Positions 1 to 8,521 of a DNA stretch of 64,000 bases are shown here, piece after piece. The translations under genes and the position numbers were made by a program. How positions within the stretch are numbered: position 1 is the stretch's first letter; each line of letters begins with the position of its first letter. The notes under the pieces were generated by a model. The model was not told the origin of the DNA, did no database searches, and saw only the letters and a list, made by a program, of their open reading frames with translations. The DNA is from Sphaerobacter thermophilus DSM 20745. GTDB lineage: Bacteria > Chloroflexota > Chloroflexia > Thermomicrobiales > Thermomicrobiaceae. The stretch is from positions 2,542,001 through 2,606,000 of the forward strand of contig NC_013523.1 of the NCBI RefSeq assembly GCF_000024985.1. The letters run 5' to 3'.

Positions 1-1
1 G

Positions 2-547
2 ACCGGCGTCACGTTGATCGCGCTGTACGAGTTCTCCACCGCCGCGGTGTGCTTGCTGGCGACCTGTGTCGTGCTCGTGTTCCTCACGCCCGCCATGCTC
101 TTCACCGCGAGTCGCCCCAGCGAGGCGGTCGGCGGGCTCTTCTTCGTGCTGCTGCTCTTCGGGTTCTTTCTGGCCTTCGCCATCGGCTCGGCGTTGGTCG
201 GCTGGGGATTGCTCCTGCAGGAGCGCTGGTCGCGGATCGGGGCGATGGTGCTGGCAATCCCGGCCCTGCTCGGCTTCCCGGTCTGGACCGTGGCCGCGAT
301 CGCGGTGCTGGTCTATCTCGCCAGCGGCGAGGGGCGAGCCGCGTTTGAACAGGTGTCCGCGCCCGAGGAGAGGGCTCCCGTCACGAGCCTGGCGCCGCCC
401 GCACCGCCGCCTCCGCCGCCCGGTATGGGTCGGAGCGGCTCAAGGGCGGGGGACGAACACGGCGGCGCGGACTCCCCGGCGGAGGAGACGCGCGAGGTGC
501 AGCCGGCAGACCGCGAGCGACCGGCCTCCGGCCCACCGGATGATTGA
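2..547 (+). CDS. Hypothetical membrane protein, probably cut at its 5' end
   Basis: The frame is open to the left edge, so the true start may lie outside; a TTG at 14 is the first start-like codon inside. The product has about three hydrophobic segments (roughly residues 5-30, 42-68 and 74-100). A proline run and a charged hydrophilic tail rich in Glu, Arg and Ser follow to the stop. This looks like a small integral membrane protein with a disordered cytoplasmic tail. I see no catalytic motif and do not recognise the family. The methyltransferase gene follows after about 145 bases. Confidence 0.6.
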   Translation, partial: TGVTLIALYEFSTAAVCLLATCVVLVFLTPAMLFTASRPSEAVGGLFFVLLLFGFFLAFAIGSALVGWGLLLQERWSRIGAMVLAIPALLGFPVWTVAAIAVLVYLASGEGRAAFEQVSAPEERAPVTSLAPPAPPPPPPGMGRSGSRAGDEHGGADSPAEETREVQPADRERPASGPPDD

Positions 548-692
548 GCCGCCGGGCCAGGGTCGGTTCGCCACCCGCGACGAGACGCTGTGTATACGGC
601 AGCCCACGACACCGTGTAGATCAATACCCGCGCCGGCCGGCTCCGTGTCTGCGCGTCGCCGGGCCCGCGCGACCGTTGGAGGAGGGGTTGCG

Positions 693-1412
693 GTGCGCTA
701 TTCGGATGAGGAGACAGCGGCCCTCTATAACGTGCTCAACCCGTGGGGACCGAGCGACGAGTTCTACCTTGGCCTCGTCATGGAGGCCCGGGCGGTGCTC
801 GATGTCGGCTGCGGGACGGGCACGCTGCTGCACCAGGCGCGGGATGCCGGGCACACCGGCCGGCTGTGCGGGGTGGACCCGGACCGTGCGATGCTCGGGT
901 TGGCACGGAGGCGGACCGATATCGAGTGGTGGGAAGGCAAGGCGGCGGCGATGCCATGGTCGAACGAGTTCGACCTCGCCGTGATGACCGGCCACGCCTT
1001 CCAGTGTCTGGTCGACGATGACGACTTGCGCGCCTCGCTGGCGGCGATCCGCCGCGCGCTGGTCGAAGGCGGACGCTTCGCGTTCGAGACCCGGAACCCG
1101 CTGGTCCGCGAGTGGGAAACCTGGACGTCGGACCATCCAATCGATGTCGTCGATCCGGCGGGCCGGCCGCTCCGCGTCTCCTATAGGGTGGAGGCGGTTG
1201 TTGGCGACGTGGTCACGCTCGTTGAGATTACCAGCGAGCGGGACGGCACCGTGCTGCGAGAGGACCGCGCAGACCTGCGCTTCCTCGACGCCGACACCCT
1301 GGCCGCGTTCCTCACCGAGGCAGGATTCCGGATCGAGGCCCAGTACGGCGACTGGTCCCGCGCGCCGTTCACCGAGACGAGCCGGGAGATCATCACCATC
1401 GCCCGGGTCTAG
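693..1412 (+). CDS. Class I SAM-dependent methyltransferase
   Basis: 239 residues from a GTG preceded by a GGAGG-type site; the frame is open further upstream, but that part is Arg-rich and unlike a protein. The SAM-binding motif I reads VLDVGCGTGTLL near residues 32-43, followed by an acidic motif II (CGVDPD) and a motif near LAVMTGHAFQCL. A beta-rich C-terminal half follows. These are the marks of a Methyltransf_25/11-type Rossmann methyltransferase acting on a small molecule. The substrate cannot be told from sequence or neighbours. It is convergent with the universal stress gene, separated by a hairpin. Confidence 0.88.
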   Translation: MRYSDEETAALYNVLNPWGPSDEFYLGLVMEARAVLDVGCGTGTLLHQARDAGHTGRLCGVDPDRAMLGLARRRTDIEWWEGKAAAMPWSNEFDLAVMTGHAFQCLVDDDDLRASLAAIRRALVEGGRFAFETRNPLVREWETWTSDHPIDVVDPAGRPLRVSYRVEAVVGDVVTLVEITSERDGTVLREDRADLRFLDADTLAAFLTEAGFRIEAQYGDWSRAPFTETSREIITIARV

Positions 1413-1416
1413 GGGG

Positions 1417-1443
1417 TGTGGCGGCCGGCACGTGGCCGCCACA
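1417..1443. terminator. Hairpin between convergent genes
   Basis: A perfect 10-bp stem (TGTGGCGGCC with GGCCGCCACA) around a 7-base loop lies just after the methyltransferase stop and before the convergent stress-protein stop. There is no clear T-run, so it is a plausible but unproven bidirectional terminator. Confidence 0.45.
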
Positions 1444-1466
1444 ACGTGTGCGATCGAGAGCGGTGG

Positions 1467-2357
1467 TTAGTTGCCCGCGTCGCCCGACTCGGCGATCGCC
1501 CCCTTGGGCTTCACCATCATGACCGGCGTCTTGCCCAGCTTCAGCACCCGCTCGGCCACGCTGCCGAAGACAAGCCGGCTGAAGCCGCTGCGGCCGTGCG
1601 TCGCCATCACGACCAGATCGATGTCCTCCTCCTGCTCATAGGCTAGGAGCTGTTCGGCCGCGATCCCCTCCAGCGTCTGGGTACGCACGCGCAGCCCCTC
1701 GCCCTGGAGCCGCTCGCCCACCTTGGCCAGATATGCGTTGGCGTCGGCGATGAGCTGGGCGACGACCTCGTTCAGGGATTCGACGGCGGGCGGGGTCTGG
1801 GCCGGCGGCGTCAGCATCGCGTAGATCTGGGTCGTCTCGGCCACACGCACCAGCGACAGCTCCGCGTCGAACGCGCGCGCGATCTGCACGGCGTAGGAGA
1901 GCGCGGCCTCCGCGTAGGCGGAGCCGTCAAGGGGCACCATGATCCGGCGGAAAGTGCCGCCCTCGGGCTGTGCCATCCCGGAGCGGATCAGGAGCACCGG
2001 AACGCCGGCCCCACGCACCACCCGCTCGGCCACGCTGCCGTAGATCCAGCGGCCGATCCCGCTGCGGCCGCGCGTGGTCATGACGATGACCGGGTCGATC
2101 ATCTCCTCGGCGCCGTCGACGATCTGCTCGGCCGCGTCGCCGATGCGGATCGAGATCTGCACGCGGTCGCCATAGCTACGGGCCTTGCCGCGCAGGTAGG
2201 TGCGCGCCTCCTCCTCCGCCGACGCGGGCTCGTCGGGCGCGATGACACGCATCAAGTGGAGCGGGGCACCGGAGCGCTCGGCGATAGCCGCTGCGAAGGG
2301 CAGCGCTTCTTCCGCTAACTCCGACCCATCCAGTGGGACGATCACCGTTCCGATCAT
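1467..2357 (-). CDS. Tandem-domain universal stress protein (UspA family)
   Basis: 296 residues with two Usp domains in series. Each starts with a hydrophobic strand and DGS (VPLDGSELAEEAL near residue 7; MVPLDGSAYAEAAL near 145). Each ends with the nucleotide-binding signature G-x2-G-x9-G-S (TTRGRSGIGRWIYGS and ATHGRSGFSRLVFGS). This is the ATP-binding class of Usp, cytosolic proteins linked to stress survival. Tandem Usp proteins are common in actinobacteria and Chloroflexota. It is transcribed alone, divergent from the dehydrogenase gene at 2587. Confidence 0.93.
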   Translation of the reverse strand: MIGTVIVPLDGSELAEEALPFAAAIAERSGAPLHLMRVIAPDEPASAEEEARTYLRGKARSYGDRVQISIRIGDAAEQIVDGAEEMIDPVIVMTTRGRSGIGRWIYGSVAERVVRGAGVPVLLIRSGMAQPEGGTFRRIMVPLDGSAYAEAALSYAVQIARAFDAELSLVRVAETTQIYAMLTPPAQTPPAVESLNEVVAQLIADANAYLAKVGERLQGEGLRVRTQTLEGIAAEQLLAYEQEEDIDLVVMATHGRSGFSRLVFGSVAERVLKLGKTPVMMVKPKGAIAESGDAGN

Positions 2358-2586
2358 CGCGTATGCTCCTATCCTGTGCCCGAGCGGCGTACTCCTCTCG
2401 CAGCGGCACGCCGCGTGCCCAGACGGGACGACTGTCTCTCAGTCTAGAACAGGCACCATGGCAAAGGAACCACCGAAGTGGGGCACCGCGTGACAGACCC
2501 GTTGCAGCGACCGGCTCCGGGGCGCGGTATCATGCGCAGCACGGAGATCCGGTCGTGGGAACCCGCGGAGAACGGGGGGAGATCGA

Positions 2587-3654
2587 ATGGGCGAGCCGAA
2601 CGTGCGAGTCGACGCCGCGGTGCTGCAGCAGTTCACGGCCGATGTGCTGGTCGGATTCGGGCTGAGCCGTGACGAGGCGGCCATCACCGCCGAGGTGCTG
2701 ATCGCGTCCGACATCCGCGGCATCGACTCGCATGGCGTCCCCCGCCTCGGCTACTACGCCGAGCGGCTGCGGAAGGGTTTGATCAACCTCACGCCGAACT
2801 TCCGGGTCATCACCGAGACCCCGGCCACCATCGCCTTCGACGCCGACAACGGCATGGGCCACCCGGCCGCCTACCGCGCCATGCGCCGCTGCATCGAGAA
2901 GGCGCGCGAGACCGGCCTCTGCATGGCCACGGTACGCCACAGCAACCACTTCGGCATCGCCGGGTACTACGCCATGATGGCGCTGGAGGAGGGGCTGTGC
3001 GGCGTGGCGATGACCAACGCCACCCCGCTCGTGATCCCCACCTTCGCCCGCGAGCCGTACCTGAGCACGGCGCCGATCGCGGTGGCCATCCCCGCCGGTC
3101 GTGAGCGGCCGATCGTCGTCGACCTGGCGACCAGCACCGTCGCCTGGGGCAAGATCGAGATCGCCCGGCGAGAGGAGAAGCCGATCCCGTGGGGCTGGGC
3201 CCTCGACGCCGAGGGGAACATCACCACCGACCCCTTCGCGGCCGTGGCGCTGACCCCGCTCGGCGCCACGCGGGAGCTGGGCAGCCACAAGGGGTACGCG
3301 CTGGCCCTCGTAGTCGAGGTGCTTTGCGGGCAACTGGCCGGCGCGGCCTGGAGCCGCTACGTCGCCGGGTCGCGCACCGTGCCGCCCCGGCCGGCGAACA
3401 TCGGCCACGCCTTCATGGCCTGGCGCATCGACGCCTTCCGCCCGGAGGAGGAGTTCCTGGCCGAGATCGACCAGATGCTGGCCGAGTTGCGCGCGGCCGA
3501 GCCGGTCGAGGGCCAGCCACGCGTCTACGTCCCCGGCGACCCGGAGGACCTGGCCGAGGCCGACCGCCGCGCCAACGGCATCCCGGTGCACCCAAAGGTG
3601 CTGGCCGAGCTGCGCGCCCTCGGCGACGAGGTCGGCGTTCCAGCGCCGTTCTAG
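2587..3654 (+). CDS. Malate/L-lactate dehydrogenase family (Ldh_2) oxidoreductase
   Basis: 355 residues, the usual length for the YlbC/MdhB/ComC family of NAD(P)-dependent 2-hydroxyacid dehydrogenases, unrelated to classical MDH. Family blocks are visible: SDIRGIDSHGVPRL near residue 40, where the His is the likely catalytic base; the ATVRHSNHFGIAGYYA block near 118; MTNATPLVIP; and GSHKGYALALVVEVL near 235. Possible substrates include malate, sulfolactate or ureidoglycolate, and context does not decide. The start has GGGGGAG upstream, and a TATCAT hexamer at 2528-2533 could be its -10. Confidence 0.88.
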   Translation: MGEPNVRVDAAVLQQFTADVLVGFGLSRDEAAITAEVLIASDIRGIDSHGVPRLGYYAERLRKGLINLTPNFRVITETPATIAFDADNGMGHPAAYRAMRRCIEKARETGLCMATVRHSNHFGIAGYYAMMALEEGLCGVAMTNATPLVIPTFAREPYLSTAPIAVAIPAGRERPIVVDLATSTVAWGKIEIARREEKPIPWGWALDAEGNITTDPFAAVALTPLGATRELGSHKGYALALVVEVLCGQLAGAAWSRYVAGSRTVPPRPANIGHAFMAWRIDAFRPEEEFLAEIDQMLAELRAAEPVEGQPRVYVPGDPEDLAEADRRANGIPVHPKVLAELRALGDEVGVPAPF

Positions 3655-3680
3655 GCCGCTCGGGCCCGTCATCGGCCCGG

Positions 3681-3689
3681 TGCTATACT
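3681..3689 (+). promoter_or_regulatory. Extended -10 promoter for the nucleotidyltransferase
   Basis: TGC followed by TATACT forms an extended -10 element about 110 bases before the ATG at 3801. No good -35 is seen, as is usual for extended -10 promoters. The leader between can fold into GC-rich hairpins. Confidence 0.45.
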
Positions 3690-3800
3690 CAGGAGCGGAC
3701 CGGGAAGCCGGTGCAGGGGGGTCTGCGCCGGCTCCGACCGTATCCGACAGCGAGCGAGGCGCGAGAGCGCCGTCACGCGACGGACGGGGGACACGCCGCG

Positions 3801-4568
3801 ATGAAGGGGATCGTCCTAGCGGGAGGATTAGGCAGCCGGCTCTATCCGTTGACCCACGCGACCAACAAGCACCTGCTGCCGATCTACGACCAGCCGATGA
3901 TCTACTACCCGATCGCGACCCTGGTAAACGCGGGGATCGACCACATCATGGTCGTCACTGGCGGTCCACACGCGGGGCACTTCCTGCGCGTCCTGCGCGA
4001 CGGCAAGCACCTGGGGGTGCGCCACCTTGAGTACACCTACCAGGAGAACGAGGGCGGCATCGCCGAGGCGCTCAGCCTGTGCGAGGACTTCGCGGATGGC
4101 GACGATATCTGCGTCATCCTGGGCGACAACACGACCGACGCCGATATCCGCCCGGCCGTTGAGTCATTCACGGGGGGCGCGCTCCTGTTCCTCGCCAAGG
4201 TGCCCGACCCGCACCGCTTCGGGTGCCCCCGCTTCGACCCGAACGACCCGACGCGCATCCTCCGCATCGAGGAGAAGCCGCGCGAGCCGGCCAGCAACTA
4301 CGCGGTCACCGGCCTCTACATCTACGACGCACGCGTCTTCGACTACATCGCGCGCCTGGAGCCGTCGGATCGCGGGGAGCTGGAGATCACCGACGTCAAC
4401 AACTTCTACCTGGAAGACGGCCTCCTCCGCTGGGTCGAACTGGAAGGGTTCTGGACCGACGCCGGGACGTTCGAGAGCCTGCACCGCGCCAATCGCTACT
4501 GGGCCGAGCGCCGTGGCTGGCGCGCGCAGCCGGTGGAGGATACGTCATCCGTCGTGCGTAAGGCGTAG
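3801..4568 (+). CDS. Sugar nucleotidyltransferase, RmlA-like
   Basis: 255 residues. The N-terminus GGLGSRLYPLT is the nucleotidyltransferase signature, followed by NKHLLPIYDQPMIYYP typical of glucose-1-phosphate thymidylyltransferases. GDN near residue 111 is the metal-binding region, and EEKP, NNFY and GFWTDAGT are family blocks. The likely reaction is NTP + sugar 1-phosphate to NDP-sugar for cell-surface polysaccharide. It is shorter than classical RmlA (about 290), so the base and sugar specificity are unsure. No rmlBCD genes are adjacent. Confidence 0.87.
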   Translation: MKGIVLAGGLGSRLYPLTHATNKHLLPIYDQPMIYYPIATLVNAGIDHIMVVTGGPHAGHFLRVLRDGKHLGVRHLEYTYQENEGGIAEALSLCEDFADGDDICVILGDNTTDADIRPAVESFTGGALLFLAKVPDPHRFGCPRFDPNDPTRILRIEEKPREPASNYAVTGLYIYDARVFDYIARLEPSDRGELEITDVNNFYLEDGLLRWVELEGFWTDAGTFESLHRANRYWAERRGWRAQPVEDTSSVVRKA

Positions 4569-4573
4569 GGCGA

Positions 4574-4733
4574 GTTGCGTGTTCCGTGTTGCGTACTGCG
4601 TAGTGCGTAGTGCGTACACCTCCCCTCGCCCCTGGTGGGCTCCGCCCAAGAGGGGCCGGGAGCAAGGGGAACGCCTGACGCACGGCGGAACACTCAGTGC
4701 GCACTACGCGATACGGAACACGCAATACGCAAC
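4574..4733. repeat. R1 palindromic dispersed repeat
   Basis: Arms built of degenerate TGCGT-type units (TTGCGTGTTCCGTGTTGCGT on the left) are inverted on the right (ACGGAACACGCAATACGC). The core contains the CCCCTCGCCCC/GGGGCCGGGAG pair. It could fold into one long hairpin. Related copies lie at 37041, 43124, 44913 and 61497, with core-only copies at 33893, 48628 and 52292. Confidence 0.85.
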
Positions 4734-4750
4734 ACTAACAGGAGCCCGCG

Positions 4751-6925
4751 ATGGTAACGACGTTTCAGACTGAGGAGCGGCGGGCCGCCGCGCTGATCAA
4801 CGACGCGCTGGAGGAGCTCGGCTACGGCCGGCGTGAGTTCGACATGCGCGCCATCCCCTTCGCCGGCGTCTGGGGCACCTCCGCCTCGGTCAGCTATCAG
4901 ATCGCCACCGAATTGGTGACGGCGGAGGCCGCCGCCGAGCTTGAGGGACTCTCCAAGAAGGAAGCCAAGCGCCGCACCCAGGAGCTGGTCCGCCAGCGCG
5001 CGCAGGCGATCGCCGAGCAGGTGGCTGAGCGGCTGCGGGCGGCCGACGGCTTCGCCAGCGTCGAGGCGGTCAACGGCTACATCAACATCGGCTTCGACAC
5101 CAACCGCTTCAGCAATGAAGTGGTCCACGCCGTGCTCACTACCGGCGAGGACTACGGCCGCGGGGAGCCGAAGACCGACCGGGTCATGGTCGAGTACTCC
5201 CAGCCGAACACCCATAAGGCGTTCCACGTCGGCCACCTGCGCAACGTCTGTCTCGGCAACGCCCTCAGCCGGATCATGAAGTTCGCCGGGTTCGACGTGC
5301 TGCAGGCGAACTACATCGGCGACATCGGCCTGCACGTCATCAAGACGCTGTGGTGCTACCAGCGGTTCCACCAGGGCGAGGAGCCGCCGCGGGCGCAGCG
5401 CGGCCGCTGGCTGGGCGAGATCTACACCGAGGCCGATCAGCGGCTGAACTACCGCCAGGACGTGGTCGACCTGCTCAACGACCTGGCCCGCAACGACGCC
5501 ACCTTCCGCGAGGCGGTCGACCGCATGATGAAAGAGCTCTGGCGCGAGCATAAGGTCGGCGAGGATGTCGCCTACCTGCTCGGGCAGATCGCCAACGCGC
5601 GCGAGATCAAGACCGACGCCTTCTACGACGACGAGACGATCAAGAAGTTCTGGCCGATCGTCGGCAAGCAGCTCACCACGTCGCTGGAGGCGGTGCGCGA
5701 GAACCCGCCGCAGCCGGCCGCCGAGGGTGAGCCGCAGCCCTTCACCGCCGCCGACTACGAGGAGCGCCTGGAGCGGTGGCGGCGGCTCGGGGAGCACCTG
5801 GACTGGTGGCCGCACGTGCCCGAGTGGCAGCGCGAGGTCCGCCAGACCTTCCAGCTCTGGGAGAAGAAGGACCCGGCCTTCGTCCAGCTCTGGGAAGAGA
5901 CCAAGGCCTGGAGCATGGAGGAGTTCCACCGGATCTACGACCAGCTCGACGTCCACTTCGACGTCTGGTTCTACGAGAGCGAGGTCGAGGAGCCGGGCCG
6001 GCAGATCGTCCAGGAGCTGCTGGAGCGAGGCATCGCCGAGATCAGCGACGGGCTACCGGTGGTCAAGATCGACGAGAAGCTGGGGCTGGAGAAGGAGACG
6101 TATCGGACCCTGCCGATCCTCCGCTCCGACGGCACCACCCTCTACTCGACCAAGGACCTGGCGCTGACCAAGATGAAGTTCGAGCAGTACCACGTCGACC
6201 GCTCGATCTGGGTGGTGGACGTCCGCCAGAGCCTCTACTTCCAGCAGATCTTCAAGATCATGGAGCTCTGGGGCTTCGAGCAGGCGGAGAAGTGCTACCA
6301 CCTCAGCTACGAGACGGTCATGCTGCCGACCGGGGCGATGAGCAGCCGCTCCGGCAACGTGGTCCTGTACGAAGACATCGCCGCGCGGGTGCTGCAGCGG
6401 GCACGGGAGATCATCGACGAGAAGAACCCGAGCCTGCCGGACGAGGTCAAGGATCGCATCGCCAACGATGTGGGCCTGGGCAGCATGAAGTACGGCATGC
6501 TCATGCGGGACAACAACCGCGTGCTGGTGTTCGACATCGAGGAGGCCCTCTCCTTTGAGGGGCACGCTGCCCCCTACATCCAGTACGCCCACGCCCGTGC
6601 CTGCCGCATCCTGGAGAAGGTCGACCAGATCCCGACCGAGGGGCTGACCTTCACCGACCTCACGACGGAGGAGATCAACCTGATCCAGCAGGTCGCCATC
6701 TTCCCGAGCGAGGTCGAGCGAGCCGCCGCGGAGTACAAGCCGCTGGTCATCGCCAACTACGTGTACGAGCTGGCGAAGCGCTTCAACGACTTCTACCGCG
6801 CCTGCCCGGTGCTGCAGGCGGAGGAGCCGCAGCGCTCGGCCCGACTCGCGCTGGTCGCCGCCGCGCGCCAGACGCTGGCCAACGGACTGGGCCTGCTCGG
6901 CATCGCCGCGCCGGAGACGATGTAG
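4751..6925 (+). CDS. argS: Arginine--tRNA ligase
   Basis: 724 residues. Class I synthetase charging tRNA-Arg in the cytosol. The HIGH-like motif HVGH lies near residue 160 within PNTHKAFHVGHLRN. The KMSKS position is MSSRSGN near 530, the degenerate form common in ArgRS. The N-terminal additive domain and the C-terminal DALR anticodon domain (YVYELAKRFNDFYRACPVL) are present. It is longer than most bacterial ArgRS (about 560-590), with extra helical inserts around residues 210-390. The stop overlaps the GTG of the arginase gene by one base. Confidence 0.95.
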   Translation: MVTTFQTEERRAAALINDALEELGYGRREFDMRAIPFAGVWGTSASVSYQIATELVTAEAAAELEGLSKKEAKRRTQELVRQRAQAIAEQVAERLRAADGFASVEAVNGYINIGFDTNRFSNEVVHAVLTTGEDYGRGEPKTDRVMVEYSQPNTHKAFHVGHLRNVCLGNALSRIMKFAGFDVLQANYIGDIGLHVIKTLWCYQRFHQGEEPPRAQRGRWLGEIYTEADQRLNYRQDVVDLLNDLARNDATFREAVDRMMKELWREHKVGEDVAYLLGQIANAREIKTDAFYDDETIKKFWPIVGKQLTTSLEAVRENPPQPAAEGEPQPFTAADYEERLERWRRLGEHLDWWPHVPEWQREVRQTFQLWEKKDPAFVQLWEETKAWSMEEFHRIYDQLDVHFDVWFYESEVEEPGRQIVQELLERGIAEISDGLPVVKIDEKLGLEKETYRTLPILRSDGTTLYSTKDLALTKMKFEQYHVDRSIWVVDVRQSLYFQQIFKIMELWGFEQAEKCYHLSYETVMLPTGAMSSRSGNVVLYEDIAARVLQRAREIIDEKNPSLPDEVKDRIANDVGLGSMKYGMLMRDNNRVLVFDIEEALSFEGHAAPYIQYAHARACRILEKVDQIPTEGLTFTDLTTEEINLIQQVAIFPSEVERAAAEYKPLVIANYVYELAKRFNDFYRACPVLQAEEPQRSARLALVAAARQTLANGLGLLGIAAPETM

Positions 6926-7902
6926 TGGAGAGCGACAGGATCCGCGAGGCCGTTGCCACGACCAACCGCCTGAAGGCGGGGCCGATCCAGCCAGTGTGCT
7001 TCCCGCTGGCGCTCGGCGCCGTACGCGCGGGGGTCGAGCTTGGCGCGGCTGCGCTGGACGACGCCCTCCGCGCGCGCCTGATCCGCCGCGGGTTCCCAGA
7101 CCTGCTCAACCGCCTACGCCCAGCCATCACGATCCCGGCCCCGCAAGCCGGTGACGAACCGCTTGACGGCCGCAGGCGCCCGGGCGAGGCCATGTACCTC
7201 GACGAGATCGCCGCGTCGATGCCACCGCTCGCTTCGGCCGTGGCGGACGCCATCCGCGACGGCGCGCTGGCGCTGGCGCTCGGCGGGGACCACGCGCTCT
7301 CCCTCGGCACACTGGCCGGCGCCGCCGCCACCGCCGAGCGGCTGGCCGTCCTCTGGATCGACGCCCACGGCGACATCAACACCCCCGAGACCAGCCCCTC
7401 GGGCCATGTCCACGGCATGCCGCTGGCCGCCGCGCTCGGCCGCGGCCCGTCGGTGCTGACCGACCTCTTCGCGGAGACGCCGCCGATCCGCCCCGAGGAC
7501 ACCGTCATGCTCGGCCTGCGCGATCTCGACCCCGGCGAGCGCGCCTGGCTGGCCGAAGGAACCATTCACTACGCCACGATGGCACACATCGACGACCGCG
7601 GGCTGGACGCCACCATCGCCGACGCCATCGACCGCCTCCGCGCCTCCGGCGCCGACGCCGTCCACGTCAGCTTCGACCTCGACGTGCTCGACCCGCTGCT
7701 GCTGCCGGGGACCGGCACCCGTGTGTACGGCGGCCTGACTTTCCGCGAGGCAGCGCGCCTGCTGCGCATGCTACGCGACTCCGACCTGCCGATCCGCTCG
7801 CTCGACTGGGTGGAACTCAACCCCGCCCTCGACCCCTCCGGCGGCAGCACTGCCGTCGCCGCCGAGCTCCTCGCCATCGCCCTCGGCGAGACGACGGACT
7901 GA
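6925..7902 (+). CDS. Arginase/agmatinase/formiminoglutamase family hydrolase
   Basis: 325 residues. The binuclear Mn-binding motifs are intact: GGDHALSLGT near 120, DAHGDIN near 146, SGHVHGMPL just after, and SFDLDVLDP near 250. The family splits a guanidino or formimino group from arginine, agmatine or formiminoglutamate. SGHVHGMPL and the spacing resemble true arginases (arginine to ornithine and urea). The GTG start overlaps the argS stop (TAGTG), implying translational coupling. A synthetase and an enzyme of the same amino acid thus share a transcript. Confidence 0.88.
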   Translation: MESDRIREAVATTNRLKAGPIQPVCFPLALGAVRAGVELGAAALDDALRARLIRRGFPDLLNRLRPAITIPAPQAGDEPLDGRRRPGEAMYLDEIAASMPPLASAVADAIRDGALALALGGDHALSLGTLAGAAATAERLAVLWIDAHGDINTPETSPSGHVHGMPLAAALGRGPSVLTDLFAETPPIRPEDTVMLGLRDLDPGERAWLAEGTIHYATMAHIDDRGLDATIADAIDRLRASGADAVHVSFDLDVLDPLLLPGTGTRVYGGLTFREAARLLRMLRDSDLPIRSLDWVELNPALDPSGGSTAVAAELLAIALGETTD

Positions 7903-7946
7903 TCCGGCATATGGGGTCGGCCGGGAGGGGGTCCCAGCGGCAGTAC

Positions 7947-8456
7947 GGGCCCGGGGCTGAAGCCGCCGGGCTGACCACGAAAGCCGGCTGAAGCCGGCTG
8001 GAATCCCGCAGGGCTCAGATGCTGCTAGTACGGTGTCCAACGGCCAGGTAGGTGCCCGGGGCTAAAGCCGCCGGGCTGACCAGGCGAAGTCCACTGAAGG
8101 GACTGGGGACGCTGTGTCCGCTGGGATGCCGAGGCGGATACGCCTGGATGTCGCCATTACAGCCCCTTCAGTGGGCTTTCCGTTTTCAGCCCGGCGGCTT
8201 TAGCCCCGGGCACGCGCCGAGCGGCGGGACCGAATGCCGGGGTGTGAGTTCTGTTCTGCCCCAGCCGGCTTATGATGTTTCACAACTTAATCGGACGATC
8301 TCTCCGAGGACCACTGCCAGGTGCGACGGGACACGGCAAACGCTGCGCTGAGCGCTCCGCACGCACCGATGTGCCCAGGCAGGCATGATCCGAATTAGTT
8401 GTAAAACATCATCAGCCGGCATTCGTGGTCAGCCCGGCGGCTTCAGCCCCGGGCCC
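7947..8456. repeat. Nested R2 palindromic repeat region
   Basis: No gene is seen from 7903 to 8521. Outer arms of about 43 bases (7947-7989 and 8414-8456) are inverted copies with one visible mismatch. Inside, 8052-8213 is a second palindrome running from GTGCCCGGGGCTAAAGCC to its complement, with AAGTCCACTGAAGGGACTG-type units near each end. The MITE-like element at 8271-8411 splits the right outer arm. Confidence 0.8.
8271..8411. mobile_element. MITE-like element inside R2
   Basis: About 141 bases with terminal inverted repeats at 8273-8294 and 8390-8411 (19 of 22 positions match by eye; ends TGATGTTT and AAACATCA). It is less GC-rich than its surroundings and has no open frame. Removing it restores a continuous R2 motif AGCCGGCTTCAGCCGGC, which is good evidence for insertion of a mobile, non-autonomous element. 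No transposase with matching ends lies in the window. Confidence 0.7.
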
Positions 8457-8521
8457 GTACCGACCGCGTGCGCTCGATGAGGCCCACCTCTGCCGGCACA
8501 CGACAGAGACCGCCGCCCGGC

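Noticed and set aside
3690-3800. Cobalamin-riboswitch-like GGGAA-GCCGGTG and GCGCCGG elements
   Set aside because: The conserved CCGCCACTGT part and the rest of the core are missing, and the downstream gene is not B12-related.
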